DNA of 64,000 nt. It comes from Synechococcus sp. WH 8016. GTDB lineage: Bacteria; Cyanobacteriota; Cyanobacteriia; PCC-6307; Cyanobiaceae. Each line of letters opens with the position of its first letter. Position 1 is the stretch's first letter. The translations under genes were made by a program, and so were the position numbers. The stretch spans positions 496,001 to 560,000 of the forward strand of contig NZ_AGIK01000001.1 of NCBI RefSeq assembly GCF_000230675.1, given 5' to 3'. The notes beneath the pieces were generated by a model, which was not told the DNA's origin, made no database searches, and saw only the letters and a list, made by a program, of their open reading frames with translations. Shown piece by piece: positions 51,801-59,832 of this stretch.

Positions 51801-51923
51801 AATCGTCGCCACGGGTTGGCTGAAATTGCGATCTCGTGGTCCGGAATGGATTTTTGGAGGTGTTTCTGTCGTCGCCTTCTAAATCAAGCGATGGCATCAG
51901 GCACCTCCATCAAGCAATCCCCA

Positions 51924-53030
51924 TCATCGGCAACGGGCGGATGGAGCGATAATGGAACCATCTACCAAGCAACGGTCCACGAAGGGAGAAGTCATTGCTC
52001 GGAGCAGGGCGCTGTAACTGAGCTCGTAGCGCTGTTCATCACCCACAGCCAAAAGCTGCCCAGGGCTTTCCACCACCAAGTGGTCGCTGGAGGCGCCCCG
52101 GATCACAGTGCCCCGGGGGGGGATGAGGCCAGCCGGATCCACATCCTGTTCTCCCAACGCCAGCAGGGCACGCTGAACACGCTGGGACGATCCCTCGCGA
52201 CGCGGAGCACTCGGCGATCCCTCGAAGCTTGTGCGGCCGCGCTCGCCCCAGGGTTGGCTGGGCTTGTGTGTGGCTTCAATTACCTCGGCCACCAGGCTGA
52301 TGGCATCGGTGTGCAGGCCAGGGATCGCCGTGCGATGGAGGGGTTCGCGGCCCAGCAGCAGGGCCTCCCCCAAGCGAAGGTGATTGATCCGCGCTGGATC
52401 ACCGCCAGCGGCCAGCCAGGGGAGATTGGCGGAATTGCCGCCGGAGCACCAGGGCAAGGTCAGATGGAAGCGTTGCTCCAGGGCCGTCGTGAGCCTGGAG
52501 AGATCCCCCATATTCTGCGCATCGGGTGCGATGCCGTTCTGGCAGCCAAGGTTGGTGCCGATGCCCATCAGCTGCAGATTGGCCATGGCCAGGATCTGCT
52601 GAGCCACCGATTCCAGGTCTGCCGGCAGAATTCCCTCCCGCAGATCGCCGAGTTCCACCATCAGCAGCACCCCGTGGCGTCGACCCTGCTGCTTCGCTGC
52701 GGCGGCCAGGGCGTTGAGCACGCCGAGGTCTGTGTTGCAACTGATCGATGCACTGGCCACCACCCGTTCCACCTGGCTAAGCATCGGCGAGCGCACCAAC
52801 AGCAGCGGCACGGTGATGCCGCTGCGCACCAGGGCTTCGATGGTTTCAATGCGCGATTCGCCGATGGAGCCCACGCCTGCGCCCAGCCAGGTGTGCACGA
52901 TTTCAAACATTCCGAGCGTGGCCTTGCTCACGCCGGTCACCGCGATCCCCTGGCCGGCCAGTCGCTTAACCAGGGTTCGGGCGTTGTGATGCAGTTTTTG
53001 GAGGTTGATCTCGAGGCGAGGGGCACTCAA
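51924..53030 (-). CDS. Alanine/ornithine racemase-like PLP enzyme
   Basis: A 368-residue protein of the alanine racemase N-terminal fold. The PLP Lys lies in VTGVSKATLGMFEI; later VELGDLREGI, LMGIGTNLGCQNG and WCSGGNSANLPWLA match the YhfX/ornithine racemase branch. It should interconvert L and D forms of an amino acid. It overlaps the DUF1611 gene by four bases (ATGA), so the two are translated together. A long antisense frame crosses it but is not coding. Confidence 0.78.
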   Translation of the reverse strand: MSAPRLEINLQKLHHNARTLVKRLAGQGIAVTGVSKATLGMFEIVHTWLGAGVGSIGESRIETIEALVRSGITVPLLLVRSPMLSQVERVVASASISCNTDLGVLNALAAAAKQQGRRHGVLLMVELGDLREGILPADLESVAQQILAMANLQLMGIGTNLGCQNGIAPDAQNMGDLSRLTTALEQRFHLTLPWCSGGNSANLPWLAAGGDPARINHLRLGEALLLGREPLHRTAIPGLHTDAISLVAEVIEATHKPSQPWGERGRTSFEGSPSAPRREGSSQRVQRALLALGEQDVDPAGLIPPRGTVIRGASSDHLVVESPGQLLAVGDEQRYELSYSALLRAMTSPFVDRCLVDGSIIAPSARCR

Positions 53031-54175
53031 AGGCCCACCGGCTGCCGTACGCCACTGAGTTCAGGGAAGGCGCGCACCACCATGGCCACCAGATTCGCCG
53101 CGGGCCGGCTGATGGCATCGGTCACCGGGATGGAGAGTTCAGCCTCACAGAGGGCGATCGCCGCGGTGAGCTGGGCTTCATTCATGCCTTCGTGGTTGAT
53201 CGTGAGACCGATCACCCGCGTTGGGGCGAAGGACTCGATCAGCCGAATCTCACTGGCTGGGGTGGGGATCGGCGCAAAGGGAAAATCACTCAGACAACGC
53301 CGTGCCGGCGCATGCTGCAGGATCACGGCCTGGGGCTGGCTCCCTCGCAGAATGAAACTCGAGGAGAGGTAGGCCGGATGGCTGAGGGCTCCTTGGCCTT
53401 CAATCACGATCACCTGCGGATGTTCGGCCTCGTAGGCCGCGACCACTGCGGCCTCCACCTCTCCGGAGCCGAACTGGGAGGGGATTGCATCGAGAGGCAC
53501 CCCGAATCGGCCCCCCTGGATCAGGCCGGTCTGGCCCGTGCTCACCAACACAGCCCTGATGCCATGGCCCCGTAGGGCCTGAACCAGCAGTGTGGCTGTG
53601 GTGCGCTTGCCGATGGCACCGTCCGTGCCGAGCACGGCGATGCGGGCGCAGCGAACACGGCTGATGCTGCCGCTGAACAGCTTGAGATCCTTGAGGGCTG
53701 AGGGACGACGCACGTCGCGGATCGTCACGCCATGGTGTTTCGCAGCAGCCTGGAAGGCGGCCTCCTTACCGAGGAATTCGCGCATCCCGCTCACCAGATT
53801 GAGCCCGGCGGCCATCGCCGTCAGCAGCATGTGGCGGTCCTCATCGCTGAACAGCCCGCTGGCTGGAGCCATGCCGTAGATCAGAGTTGCCTTCGATCCT
53901 CCCAGCAAAGCCATGGCTGCTGCCAGGTCGGCCACGATGGGGATTCCGTTGGCGATGCCATCGAGCACGAATCCTGCGTCGAGGCCTGCACATTGGCTGT
54001 CGATCACAGCGCGGATGCTGTACACGTCGCAGGACCGCACTAAACCGTGGGCCGTCTTGCCATCGAGTCCGGAGAAGTGACCTTCGCAGTAAACAACTGC
54101 TGGTGTTGTGCTGTCTGAAATGGCCTCGTTGGTGGCGAGGGTCCGATTGGAGTGTTGTACGGGTTGTGGAATCAA
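53027..54175 (-). CDS. DUF1611 (DgcN-like) protein
   Basis: A 382-residue protein of the DUF1611 family: VYCEGHFSGLDGKTAHGLVR near the start, VADLAAAMALLGGSKATLIY, and a P-loop-like VLGTDGAIGKRTTATLLVQA with an ATPase-type fold, then VIEGQGALSHPAYLSSS. Characterised relatives (DgcN) act in D-glutamate catabolism as N-acetyltransferases, normally beside an epimerase. Here a racemase-like gene takes that place, so a D-amino-acid pathway is likely. Confidence 0.82.
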   Translation of the reverse strand: MIPQPVQHSNRTLATNEAISDSTTPAVVYCEGHFSGLDGKTAHGLVRSCDVYSIRAVIDSQCAGLDAGFVLDGIANGIPIVADLAAAMALLGGSKATLIYGMAPASGLFSDEDRHMLLTAMAAGLNLVSGMREFLGKEAAFQAAAKHHGVTIRDVRRPSALKDLKLFSGSISRVRCARIAVLGTDGAIGKRTTATLLVQALRGHGIRAVLVSTGQTGLIQGGRFGVPLDAIPSQFGSGEVEAAVVAAYEAEHPQVIVIEGQGALSHPAYLSSSFILRGSQPQAVILQHAPARRCLSDFPFAPIPTPASEIRLIESFAPTRVIGLTINHEGMNEAQLTAAIALCEAELSIPVTDAISRPAANLVAMVVRAFPELSGVRQPVGL

Positions 54176-54994
54176 AGTAGCCAGGCCATGCCTGCTGCGC
54201 GCTTCAAAAGCGCAAGCCGGGTGGTCGCAGAGGTGGCGGCACGGAGGTGGCCGCCTGGTGGCGTGGAGATCTTCACTCTAGGTGGGTTTGACGCTCGCTC
54301 TGCTCAATGCACCGCCACCACCGTCATCCCAACTGGCGCCATAGCGATCAATCCAGCAGGTTTGCCGGCACCCAGATGGCAGCGGTGGCATCACCGAGCC
54401 CAGTGGGGCAGCCTTCGCACCAGGGCATGTGATCGGCTTCGTGTTGGTTCTATCTATTTCGCAATAGGTTCCTCGCTGCTAAGTGGCCTGAATCGTCATG
54501 AGATCCACCCTTCGAGTGGGCTTATTGAAGATATTATCCATACTAACGCAACTGTTAATTCTGGTAATTCGAGGGTTCCTTTGGACTCGGCAGATGTGAA
54601 TGGGATTGGCATGAATGCAATGGGTAACAATAATTTTTCTGTTTCTACTGCGATCATCAATCATCCCGTTTCTGGTATTGCTGGATTTGGTTCAATTGCG
54701 CGTGCAGTCTTGGGATTGTCTTTATGGAACATCCTATTGGTGCTGAAGCCAAGGGTGATTCTGTTTTGTCCTGTCGAAATAAGAATGACTTGCTAGGGTT
54801 TGGTCGTATAATTTCAGGCTTAAATACTAAGGAAAGCTTGCAAAAAGCTTGAATTAATGAGATGCTTAAGCAGGTCTACTATTGATGCTGCTGCTCGCTT
54901 GGTTGTTTGCGAAATGGTGAAAAGCTATCAGTTGATATGATTCCGTCCGAAAGAAGTTGGATTCGGTTGCTATTTTTATGTACTCCTATGCAAC
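54176..54994. other. Region without a supported gene
   Basis: About 0.8 kb. A plus-strand frame (54152-54796) is open but its first half is GC-rich, low-complexity and antisense-like. Its second half (LIEDIIHTNATVNSGNSRVP) reads more protein-like and may be a fragment. AT-rich from 54.5 kb on: the accessory region begins about here. Confidence 0.4.
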
Positions 54995-55279
54995 ATGAGT
55001 CGTGCTCAGTTGGGCATCAATGGTTTGGTAGTGGGTATCCTTTGGTGTCTTTTTTCAACCCGACTGGCACAAACGGGAATCCGGGGCGGCTCTGAGTTCA
55101 GTCTGACATTAGTCGCCTTTGTGCTGTTGGTGGTTTCCCCCTTCCCTGATCCATTCCTCTGCAGAATCACTGCAGTGATGGGGAGTGTGGTGGCTGGAGA
55201 TGGTGTGAATCCTGCTGATCAACGCTGGCCCTGGTGGCCGTTGCTGCCTCTTTCGCCCAAGTTTTTGCAATTAATTTGA
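54995..55279 (+). CDS. Two-helix membrane ORF fused to a remnant phrase
   Basis: MSRAQLGINGLVVGILWCLF and FSLTLVAFVLLVVSPFPDPF are two hydrophobic helices. The end NPADQRWPWWPLLPLSP belongs to the same DUF4336-like phrase as the 51.3 kb remnant. Probably a small membrane protein whose 3' end merges with decayed sequence; not clearly functional. Confidence 0.4.
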   Translation: MSRAQLGINGLVVGILWCLFSTRLAQTGIRGGSEFSLTLVAFVLLVVSPFPDPFLCRITAVMGSVVAGDGVNPADQRWPWWPLLPLSPKFLQLI

Positions 55280-55370
55280 AGGGCAAAACCCTGAGTTGCC
55301 CCTGGAATTTTGTGTGATCGAGGTCAACGTTGAGCAATTGAGCAGCATCCTCGTCTCTCTCCTTTGTAGT
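55185..55370 (+). pseudogene. Decayed gene, copy 2 (DUF4336-like remnant)
   Basis: Nucleotide and protein similarity to 51.33-51.52 kb: CCTGCTGATCAACGCTGGCC, then, in another frame, PELPLEFCVIEVNVEQLSS against PELSLAFCATGLNYEQLLR. Only the first part of the gene survives. Confidence 0.5.
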
Positions 55371-55461
55371 CATTTGCTCGGTTCCAGCGTTGGTTCGTCT
55401 ATCTCAAGAAGATGAATGGGCTAAGCCGTATGGGGTTCCGTTCCGTAGACAACGCCTCCGT

Positions 55462-55782
55462 ATGAGCTACAGATCAATGCTGATTGAGGTTGAAAGCTCT
55501 TGCGTCGTTGTCATGGGGTCATCCAACGGCAATGGTGACCCTCGTTATGAGTTCTTTCATCTTTATGGACATGGCGGTCCGATTCGCGAGGCCCTGGATG
55601 AGATGTACTGCCAAGGGATAAATTGCGCCGGCGGCGACCAGGTTCGTGACATGGTCTTCGCCATGAGTCGTGTGGCTGAGAAACTCGGCTATGAGCTTGT
55701 GATTCCGGGGGCGACACAAGTGAGGGTGGAGAAAGAGGCCAAGTTTGATCTTGAGCAGTTGCCTGATGGCGCAGTGTTTTGA
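55462..55782 (+). CDS. Hypothetical protein, 106 aa
   Basis: From ATG 55462: MSYRSMLIEVESSCVVVMGS, a Gly-rich part, HGGPIREALDEMYCQGINCA and a closing KLGYELVIPGATQVRVEKEA. An alpha/beta protein with two Cys (CQGINC). Clear strand/helix alternation makes it a solid gene. No family recognised. The accessory region around it is otherwise decayed. Confidence 0.65.
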   Translation: MSYRSMLIEVESSCVVVMGSSNGNGDPRYEFFHLYGHGGPIREALDEMYCQGINCAGGDQVRDMVFAMSRVAEKLGYELVIPGATQVRVEKEAKFDLEQLPDGAVF

Positions 55783-55885
55783 CTGCGTTAGCGGCCGAGG
55801 CCGCCACTAAGGCGACTCTGTCAAAACGTAAGTATCTGACTCTCGAGGTTTTTTGTCTGACTTCGGCGTCGTGGCCAAATTCGCG

Positions 55886-56032
55886 ATGAACGAAAACCAT
55901 GCTCTGACTGAATTCATGCCTGCAATGCCTTCAGGAGGTGGGGTGTTCGTGCCTTCGGGCTCTCGTTGTCAGCCGCAAAGGCTGATCAAGGTCAATGCTC
56001 AAGATCTTGAAGTCTGGGAGGTCACTCTTTAG
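55886..56032 (+). CDS. Small hypothetical protein, 48 aa
   Basis: ATG 55886: MNENHALTEFMPAMPSGGGV, FVPSGSRCQPQRLIKVNAQD, ending LEVWEVTL. Short, with a Pro/Gly-rich middle. Its 3' end overlaps the 60-aa gene on the other strand. Protein-like composition; unknown. Confidence 0.45.
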   Translation: MNENHALTEFMPAMPSGGGVFVPSGSRCQPQRLIKVNAQDLEVWEVTL

Positions 56033-56204
56033 GCCTGATCATCTCACCTTCGATCACCAACTCGAAGCCCTTCTTCCTGGCGAGAGCTTCTAGAAAGCCA
56101 GGGTCGCTAGGAAACAGTTCGCAACCCTGGGCATCTTTCACTGTCCCTGCCTCCTCAGGAGTGACAGGGTCGAAAGCAAATCGTTTAGAGCGATCTTCCT
56201 TCAT
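56022..56204 (-). CDS. Small hypothetical protein, 60 aa
   Basis: MKEDRSKRFAFDPVTPEEAG, TVKDAQGCELFPSDPGFLEA, LARKKGFELVIEGEMIRPKE. The last part (A-x-K-K-G-F-x-L) echoes the Nif11-type leader at 57646, but the whole is not a standard leader. ATG at 56204. Probably a real small protein. Confidence 0.5.
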   Translation of the reverse strand: MKEDRSKRFAFDPVTPEEAGTVKDAQGCELFPSDPGFLEALARKKGFELVIEGEMIRPKE

Positions 56205-56316
56205 AAAATTGTCTTAGCTCTGCTCTGTCGCTTTGCTCAAGCTATAGCCAGGAGAGTGCTTAGCCTGAGCTACGACAGCCATTGCGGCAATCTTCCGTTC
56301 AAGATTACTGATGACC

Positions 56317-56541
56317 TCAGAATGCCTTTTTGATGCTTGCAGTTTTAGAGATTGATTTGATTTTGTGTCCAGGTTGTGTTCGTGTCGGAGCGATGTAAAA
56401 GGGCTGTGATCGAAGTTCTTCTTTTAGTTCTTGGGCATTGTCTTGCATCGCGATATCAATGGCTGATCTGACTGGTAATCCTGCCAAATTCGGTTTGACC
56501 TGCTGAGCCTCGCGTGTCCAGCCTGAATTGAGTTGGGGCAT
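56317..56541 (-). CDS. Possible hypothetical protein, 74 aa
   Basis: ATG 56541; MPQLNSGWTREAQQVKPNLA, then AIDIAMQDNAQELKEELRSQ and a basic end (KSISKTASIKKAF). No ribosome-binding site is visible. Composition is acceptable but the region is decayed, so confidence is low. Confidence 0.3.
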   Translation of the reverse strand: MPQLNSGWTREAQQVKPNLAGLPVRSAIDIAMQDNAQELKEELRSQPFYIAPTRTQPGHKIKSISKTASIKKAF

Positions 56542-56599
56542 TGATCAGAATTTGACTGCCCGAGTGTTCCGAAACTTGAGTCCGTGGACTTAGCTTTTC

Positions 56600-56980
56600 A
56601 ACGTTGTTCCTGAATTACTGGTCGCTCCTGTGTCTTGTTGCGGCTCAGTTGTATTCATTTTCTTCTGGTTACTACAGGGATTGTTGGTGTCTCGGATTCT
56701 CCAGCAATGGCCTCAAGCGGTACCTAGTGGGATGCAGCTCAACTCTTGGCTGCAACAGGTCAGGCCTGTGTGAGTTGTCGGTGGTGACTTGATTCAGCAT
56801 GTCTAAACTTGCCTGTTTCTAAAGTGTCCCTAACGGATTCATGGGTTAGTGCAGAGGGAAACCAGTGAGTTTCCGCGGCCTGTCTTCCCCCCAGAGGTCG
56901 GTGCTGGTCTCCAAAGGATCGCTCCCTCCCGTTCATCAGAGCTGGGATTGAATATTGATCAAGAGATTCAGATGGTCAAC
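56600..56980. other. Featureless accessory stretch
   Basis: About 380 bases with no supported gene, repeat or terminator. Confidence 0.3.
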
Positions 56981-57021
56981 GATCTGACATGACGGGGGTA
57001 TAGAACTCCATGCCAGATCGA
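56981..57021. repeat. 41-bp direct repeat, copy 1
   Basis: Identical over 41 bases to 59786-59826. It begins GATCTGACATGACGGGGGTA and contains an inner inverted repeat (GATCTGACATG against CATGCCAGATC), so it may be the terminator of the primase gene. The copy marks the duplicated 3' end. Confidence 0.9.
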
Positions 57022-57033
57022 TGACGGTGATCG

Positions 57034-57455
57034 CTAGCTGAGGTCGATTGGTTCAATCGTCCAGATGTTGCCGTCGTGTCTAGTTTGGCCTGTCCTTCGT
57101 TCTCTGAAACCCACTCTTCTTATCAAGGGCCAGATCCTGCGTACGTCGATGCTTTCCATGGGGCCTGGAAGACGGTCTGCTCTGCAGCCCAGTGCTCGTC
57201 CAACTCGCTTTGTTTCTCGGCGATTCAACGTTTGCAGTTGGTTCCAAACCGCGCTGATCTCTGGGCTATTTCTCGAGATTGTTTTCGACTTGATGAGTTC
57301 GTCGAGCTTTAACTCCTGGGTGACTGCCCAGGTCTCGCTCACATCGACTTCCGCAAGATCAAGAAACGACCCTCCCGCAATCAATCATTTGGGTTCACGT
57401 TGTGTGCTGGTAAGGTGCGAGGTTCCTAGTGCTAAATGCTGCAGAGCTTCCAAAT
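57034..57455 (-). pseudogene. Duplicated 3' fragment of the primase-helicase gene
   Basis: The 116-residue frame (57034-57384) IAGGSFLDLAEVDVSETWAV, RALGCRADRLPGPMESIDVR and IWTIEPIDLS matches the C-terminal 118 residues of the 913-aa primase-helicase. Nucleotide similarity continues upstream to about 57455 and downstream through the 41-bp repeat. A partial duplicate, with no start of its own likely to be used. Confidence 0.85.
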
Positions 57456-57645
57456 TGTTCTGGATAAGCCTTATAAAAAACAATGTTGGTAGAATGCAAT
57501 ATTACTAAATTCAATACTTCGTGCTGACTTTACTCGTATGCGTATCAATTGATGCGACCAAGATCATGGATTGACGATGGCAATGATTAGGCAAGGTTAT
57601 AATAATTGTTTTATAATATTATCCGCAAAGTTGATTTCGCGCCTA

Positions 57646-57852
57646 TTACTCTAGCCACCACCCACGTCCTCCATTTTTTCCAAGTTCAGATACTGATTGT
57701 GCGTTTTTGATTAAGTCAATAGAGATGCTAAATCCTTCCTTTTTTGCAATATTAGCAATAGCATCGGCATTCGCTTCTGCTATAAGCATCTCTTGAAGTC
57801 TGGCATCGCTTTGGACTTTTTCCAGGAAGGCCTTGAGTTGCTCTTCTGACAT
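57646..57852 (-). CDS. Nif11-like leader protein with a short tail
   Basis: The 68-residue product is a textbook Nif11 leader: MSEEQLKAFLEKVQSDARLQ, EMLIAEANADAIANIAKKEG, FSISIDLIKNAQ. Nif11 leaders precede modified peptides, for example prochlorosins. Here the end is SVSELGKNGGRGWWLE: a Gly-Gly cleavage-like site and only RGWWLE after it, with no Cys, Ser or Thr for lanthionine rings. So either the core is reduced, or it is a different modified-peptide type. No modifying enzyme is adjacent. Confidence 0.8.
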   Translation of the reverse strand: MSEEQLKAFLEKVQSDARLQEMLIAEANADAIANIAKKEGFSISIDLIKNAQSVSELGKNGGRGWWLE

Positions 57853-58362
57853 CGGCTAACGGCAGTTCTTGACTATCTAGCACCGATTTCATTGAAAATG
57901 CCTCTCAATGAGATGGGCTAGGTTGTTCTTGTTGACGGGTAGGAAATCACTACCACTGCTTTAACTACTGTTCTTCCCTGTTCAAGCTGGTCTGCAACTA
58001 AGTCATATTGTCGTTAACCCCTTTCCTGAACATGTTGTAAGCGGCCTATGCGACCTCAAATGCTATGGCTCTTCTGGTGACTGCATCCCAGCAGATCAGT
58101 AGGCATTCCATCAGGGCTGACATTTGTACAAGGCCCACACCCTGGTCAACTGATTTCTACAACGCATTAAGTTAAAAATCTGTGCTCAGAGCAGGTGGTG
58201 TAGGGTAAATATCATAGCTCTTTGACTGAAAGCAAGTTGCAAGTTGTCTGAGTTTTGTCTGAGAAACCGTGAGCAGCTGTTTTATTCATGCGATACTTAT
58301 TTATACCGATGCAAGGTGAATCTTCAGTTGTTTATTTAGGTCTATTTTTTTAATTCGCCATC
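57853..58362. other. Region without a supported gene
   Basis: About 500 AT-rich bases; promoter sequence for the small genes on both sides presumably lies here. No hairpin or repeat identified. Confidence 0.3.
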
Positions 58363-58542
58363 ATGATCATGGAAAGACTGCAAGCATCATCAGCTGCAAG
58401 AATTTGCGATCTCGAGATTGCGGAAGATCAAATTCTGAGGTCCCTTTCAGTTTGTCGCGCTCAACTAGATATGCTTCGGCAATCATCCTCTCCTGATACG
58501 CCAACATATCACTATACACACCACCGCGCTATTTCCAAGTAA
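58363..58542 (+). CDS. Small hypothetical protein, 59 aa
   Basis: ATG 58363 (or 58369): MERLQASSAARICDLEIAED, QILRSLSVCRAQLDMLRQSS, and a Pro/Thr/His-rich end (SPDTPTYHYTHHRAISK). Helical first half with two Cys. Protein-like, unknown family; in the accessory region. Confidence 0.5.
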   Translation: MIMERLQASSAARICDLEIAEDQILRSLSVCRAQLDMLRQSSSPDTPTYHYTHHRAISK

Positions 58543-58638
58543 TGCCCTTGAATTTCTTTTTTCAAAGATGCTCCGTCTGCGATTTCTAGTTGCTAGTTTT
58601 TCTTTAAATCATCTCTTTTTTAGACGACTTTTCTCCGA

Positions 58639-58890
58639 ATGGGGGTTTGCTGTTCAAAATATTGTTTGATAATTGTTTCTATACAACTGGTGATTTCAGT
58701 GACTCGTTTAGCCACCAGAATCCCAAGAGAAAACTGCCTTGATTCCACTTGCCTCAAGTGGGCGTCAGATGGCTCTTTGTCCGAGCTTGATCAAAGAACT
58801 CTTCTACTTCGTCTCTGTAACTCTGATCCTGAAATCAAGAAATCAGGGTTATGCGTTGTACCTGAACTTATCGAGATTGAGACGTTATGA
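58639..58890 (+). CDS. Small Cys-rich protein, 83 aa (paralogue of 19167 gene)
   Basis: The C-terminal 60 residues match the gene at 19167-19355: CLDSTCLKWASDGSLSELDQ, LLLRLCNSDPEIKKSGLC. A hydrophobic N-terminus (YCLIIVSIQLVISVTRL) may be a start artefact, or an added membrane anchor in this copy. Copies in both the core and accessory parts of the window suggest movement or duplication. Confidence 0.6.
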   Translation: MGVCCSKYCLIIVSIQLVISVTRLATRIPRENCLDSTCLKWASDGSLSELDQRTLLLRLCNSDPEIKKSGLCVVPELIEIETL

Positions 58891-59040
58891 GTCTCATCCG
58901 TCAGCCTAAGTACGGTGTTGTCATTATTAGCCTCGTATTTAAAAATCATGATTGACTTTGTTGATGATTAAAGACTAAGATTATACGTAGGCATGATTAC
59001 GCATCTTCATTTGCTCAATCACTAAAGGAGATTTAAGAGT

Positions 59041-59217
59041 ATGAATCACGTTAACGCTAGGTCTTATCTTCTGGATCTGCTTTTAGATCCATTGAAAGGT
59101 TGCAATGGCCTAAGCTCTTATCGAGATGAGTTGATCTGTCGTATCGATTCTATGTCGGAACATTATGTGCAAGAGCGCTTGGAGTATCTAGTACGGAGTC
59201 ATTATCCTGGCACCTGA
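59041..59217 (+). CDS. Small hypothetical protein, 58 aa
   Basis: ATG 59041 with AAAGGAG 10 bases before: MNHVNARSYLLDLLLDPLKG, CNGLSSYRDELICRIDSMSE, HYVQERLEYLVRSHYPGT. Helical, two Cys. The good ribosome-binding site and composition support it. Family unknown. Confidence 0.6.
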   Translation: MNHVNARSYLLDLLLDPLKGCNGLSSYRDELICRIDSMSEHYVQERLEYLVRSHYPGT

Positions 59218-59454
59218 TTTGAGTCGTATGTGTGGATGGTCTTTCTAATTTGACCTCAAATTTGACTATCGTTAGATATTCTTCTTTGTCGAATTTTTGA
59301 AGACCATTTATTGGCTATGCAAAAATATCATGCCAATTTTCATTTGCTTTCTGTTTTGAGGAAAGCTGAAAATGTTCTTATTTACTGGTCGATTCGTAAT
59401 TGTGGCGACTGTTAATGTAGCACTGCTGTTCGCTGGACGATGTAGTCCCTCATA

Positions 59455-59480
59455 AAAAAGACCCCCAGGTGGGGATCTTT
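59455..59480. terminator. Bidirectional terminator
   Basis: AAAAAAGACCCCCAGGTGGG GATCTTTAT: GACCCCCAGG arms with A-run on the left and T-run on the right, so it can work from either side. It ends the minus-strand units after 59527. Confidence 0.7.
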
Positions 59481-59526
59481 ATGGTGTGAAGTGGAGGTCG
59501 TTGTGTACGACTCCTATCGATCGCGC

Positions 59527-59628
59527 TTAAGTCCAACGTAATTCTTTTTCGATCAGGCGTCGTAGTACTTGGTGAATTTCAACCCTTGTGCTCTGATGGC
59601 CCAGATCAACTGCAATGACTGAAGACAT
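59527..59628 (-). CDS. Possible microprotein, 33 aa
   Basis: ATG 59628: MSSVIAVDLGHQSTRVEIHQ, VLRRLIEKELRWT. The frame stays open upstream through the 12-bp repeat array, reading CPQ-type repeats, so this may be the end of a decayed longer protein. A terminator lies downstream. Confidence 0.3.
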   Translation of the reverse strand: MSSVIAVDLGHQSTRVEIHQVLRRLIEKELRWT

Positions 59629-59647
59629 GGGTGAGTTGTGGTTTTGT

Positions 59648-59683
59648 TTTTGGGGACACTTTTGGGGACGGCTTTGGGGACAG
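59648..59683. repeat. Three tandem 12-bp units
   Basis: TTTTGGGGACAC, TTTTGGGGACGG and CTTTGGGGACAG in a row. The half-unit TGGGGACA also occurs in operator-like sites 2 and 5, but here as direct, not inverted, repeats. Read on the minus strand they encode CPQ(S/K)-like triplets ahead of the 33-aa frame. Confidence 0.75.
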
Positions 59684-59785
59684 TTCTGTAAGTCGCTCGT
59701 CTGATTAGGTATGAGATGAACGTGTGATCGCTTTATAAAAGCTCTTGGAGATTCTGCATTTGAGAATCTTTTGCTGATGGTCTGC

Positions 59786-59826
59786 GATCTGACATGACGG
59801 GGGTATAGAACTCCATGCCAGATCGA
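59786..59826. repeat. 41-bp direct repeat, copy 2
   Basis: The original of the pair with 56981-57021, immediately after the primase-helicase stop on that gene's strand. Its inner inverted repeat fits a transcription terminator. Confidence 0.9.
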
Positions 59827-59832
59827 CGACGG

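Noticed and set aside
51816-53372. A 518-codon open frame on the plus strand
   Set aside because: It is antisense to the racemase-like gene, which has its PLP motif and family pattern; the plus-strand protein is rich in His/Gln/Ala as expected from reading GC-rich DNA backwards.
54152-54796. Plus-strand frame of 214 codons
   Set aside because: First half is GC-rich with an unlikely composition; only the last third reads as protein and may be a fragment.
56981-59826. The 41-bp direct repeats as attachment sites of an integrated element
   Set aside because: They are part of a longer duplicated block that includes the primase gene end, so duplication explains them better than integration. Not excluded.
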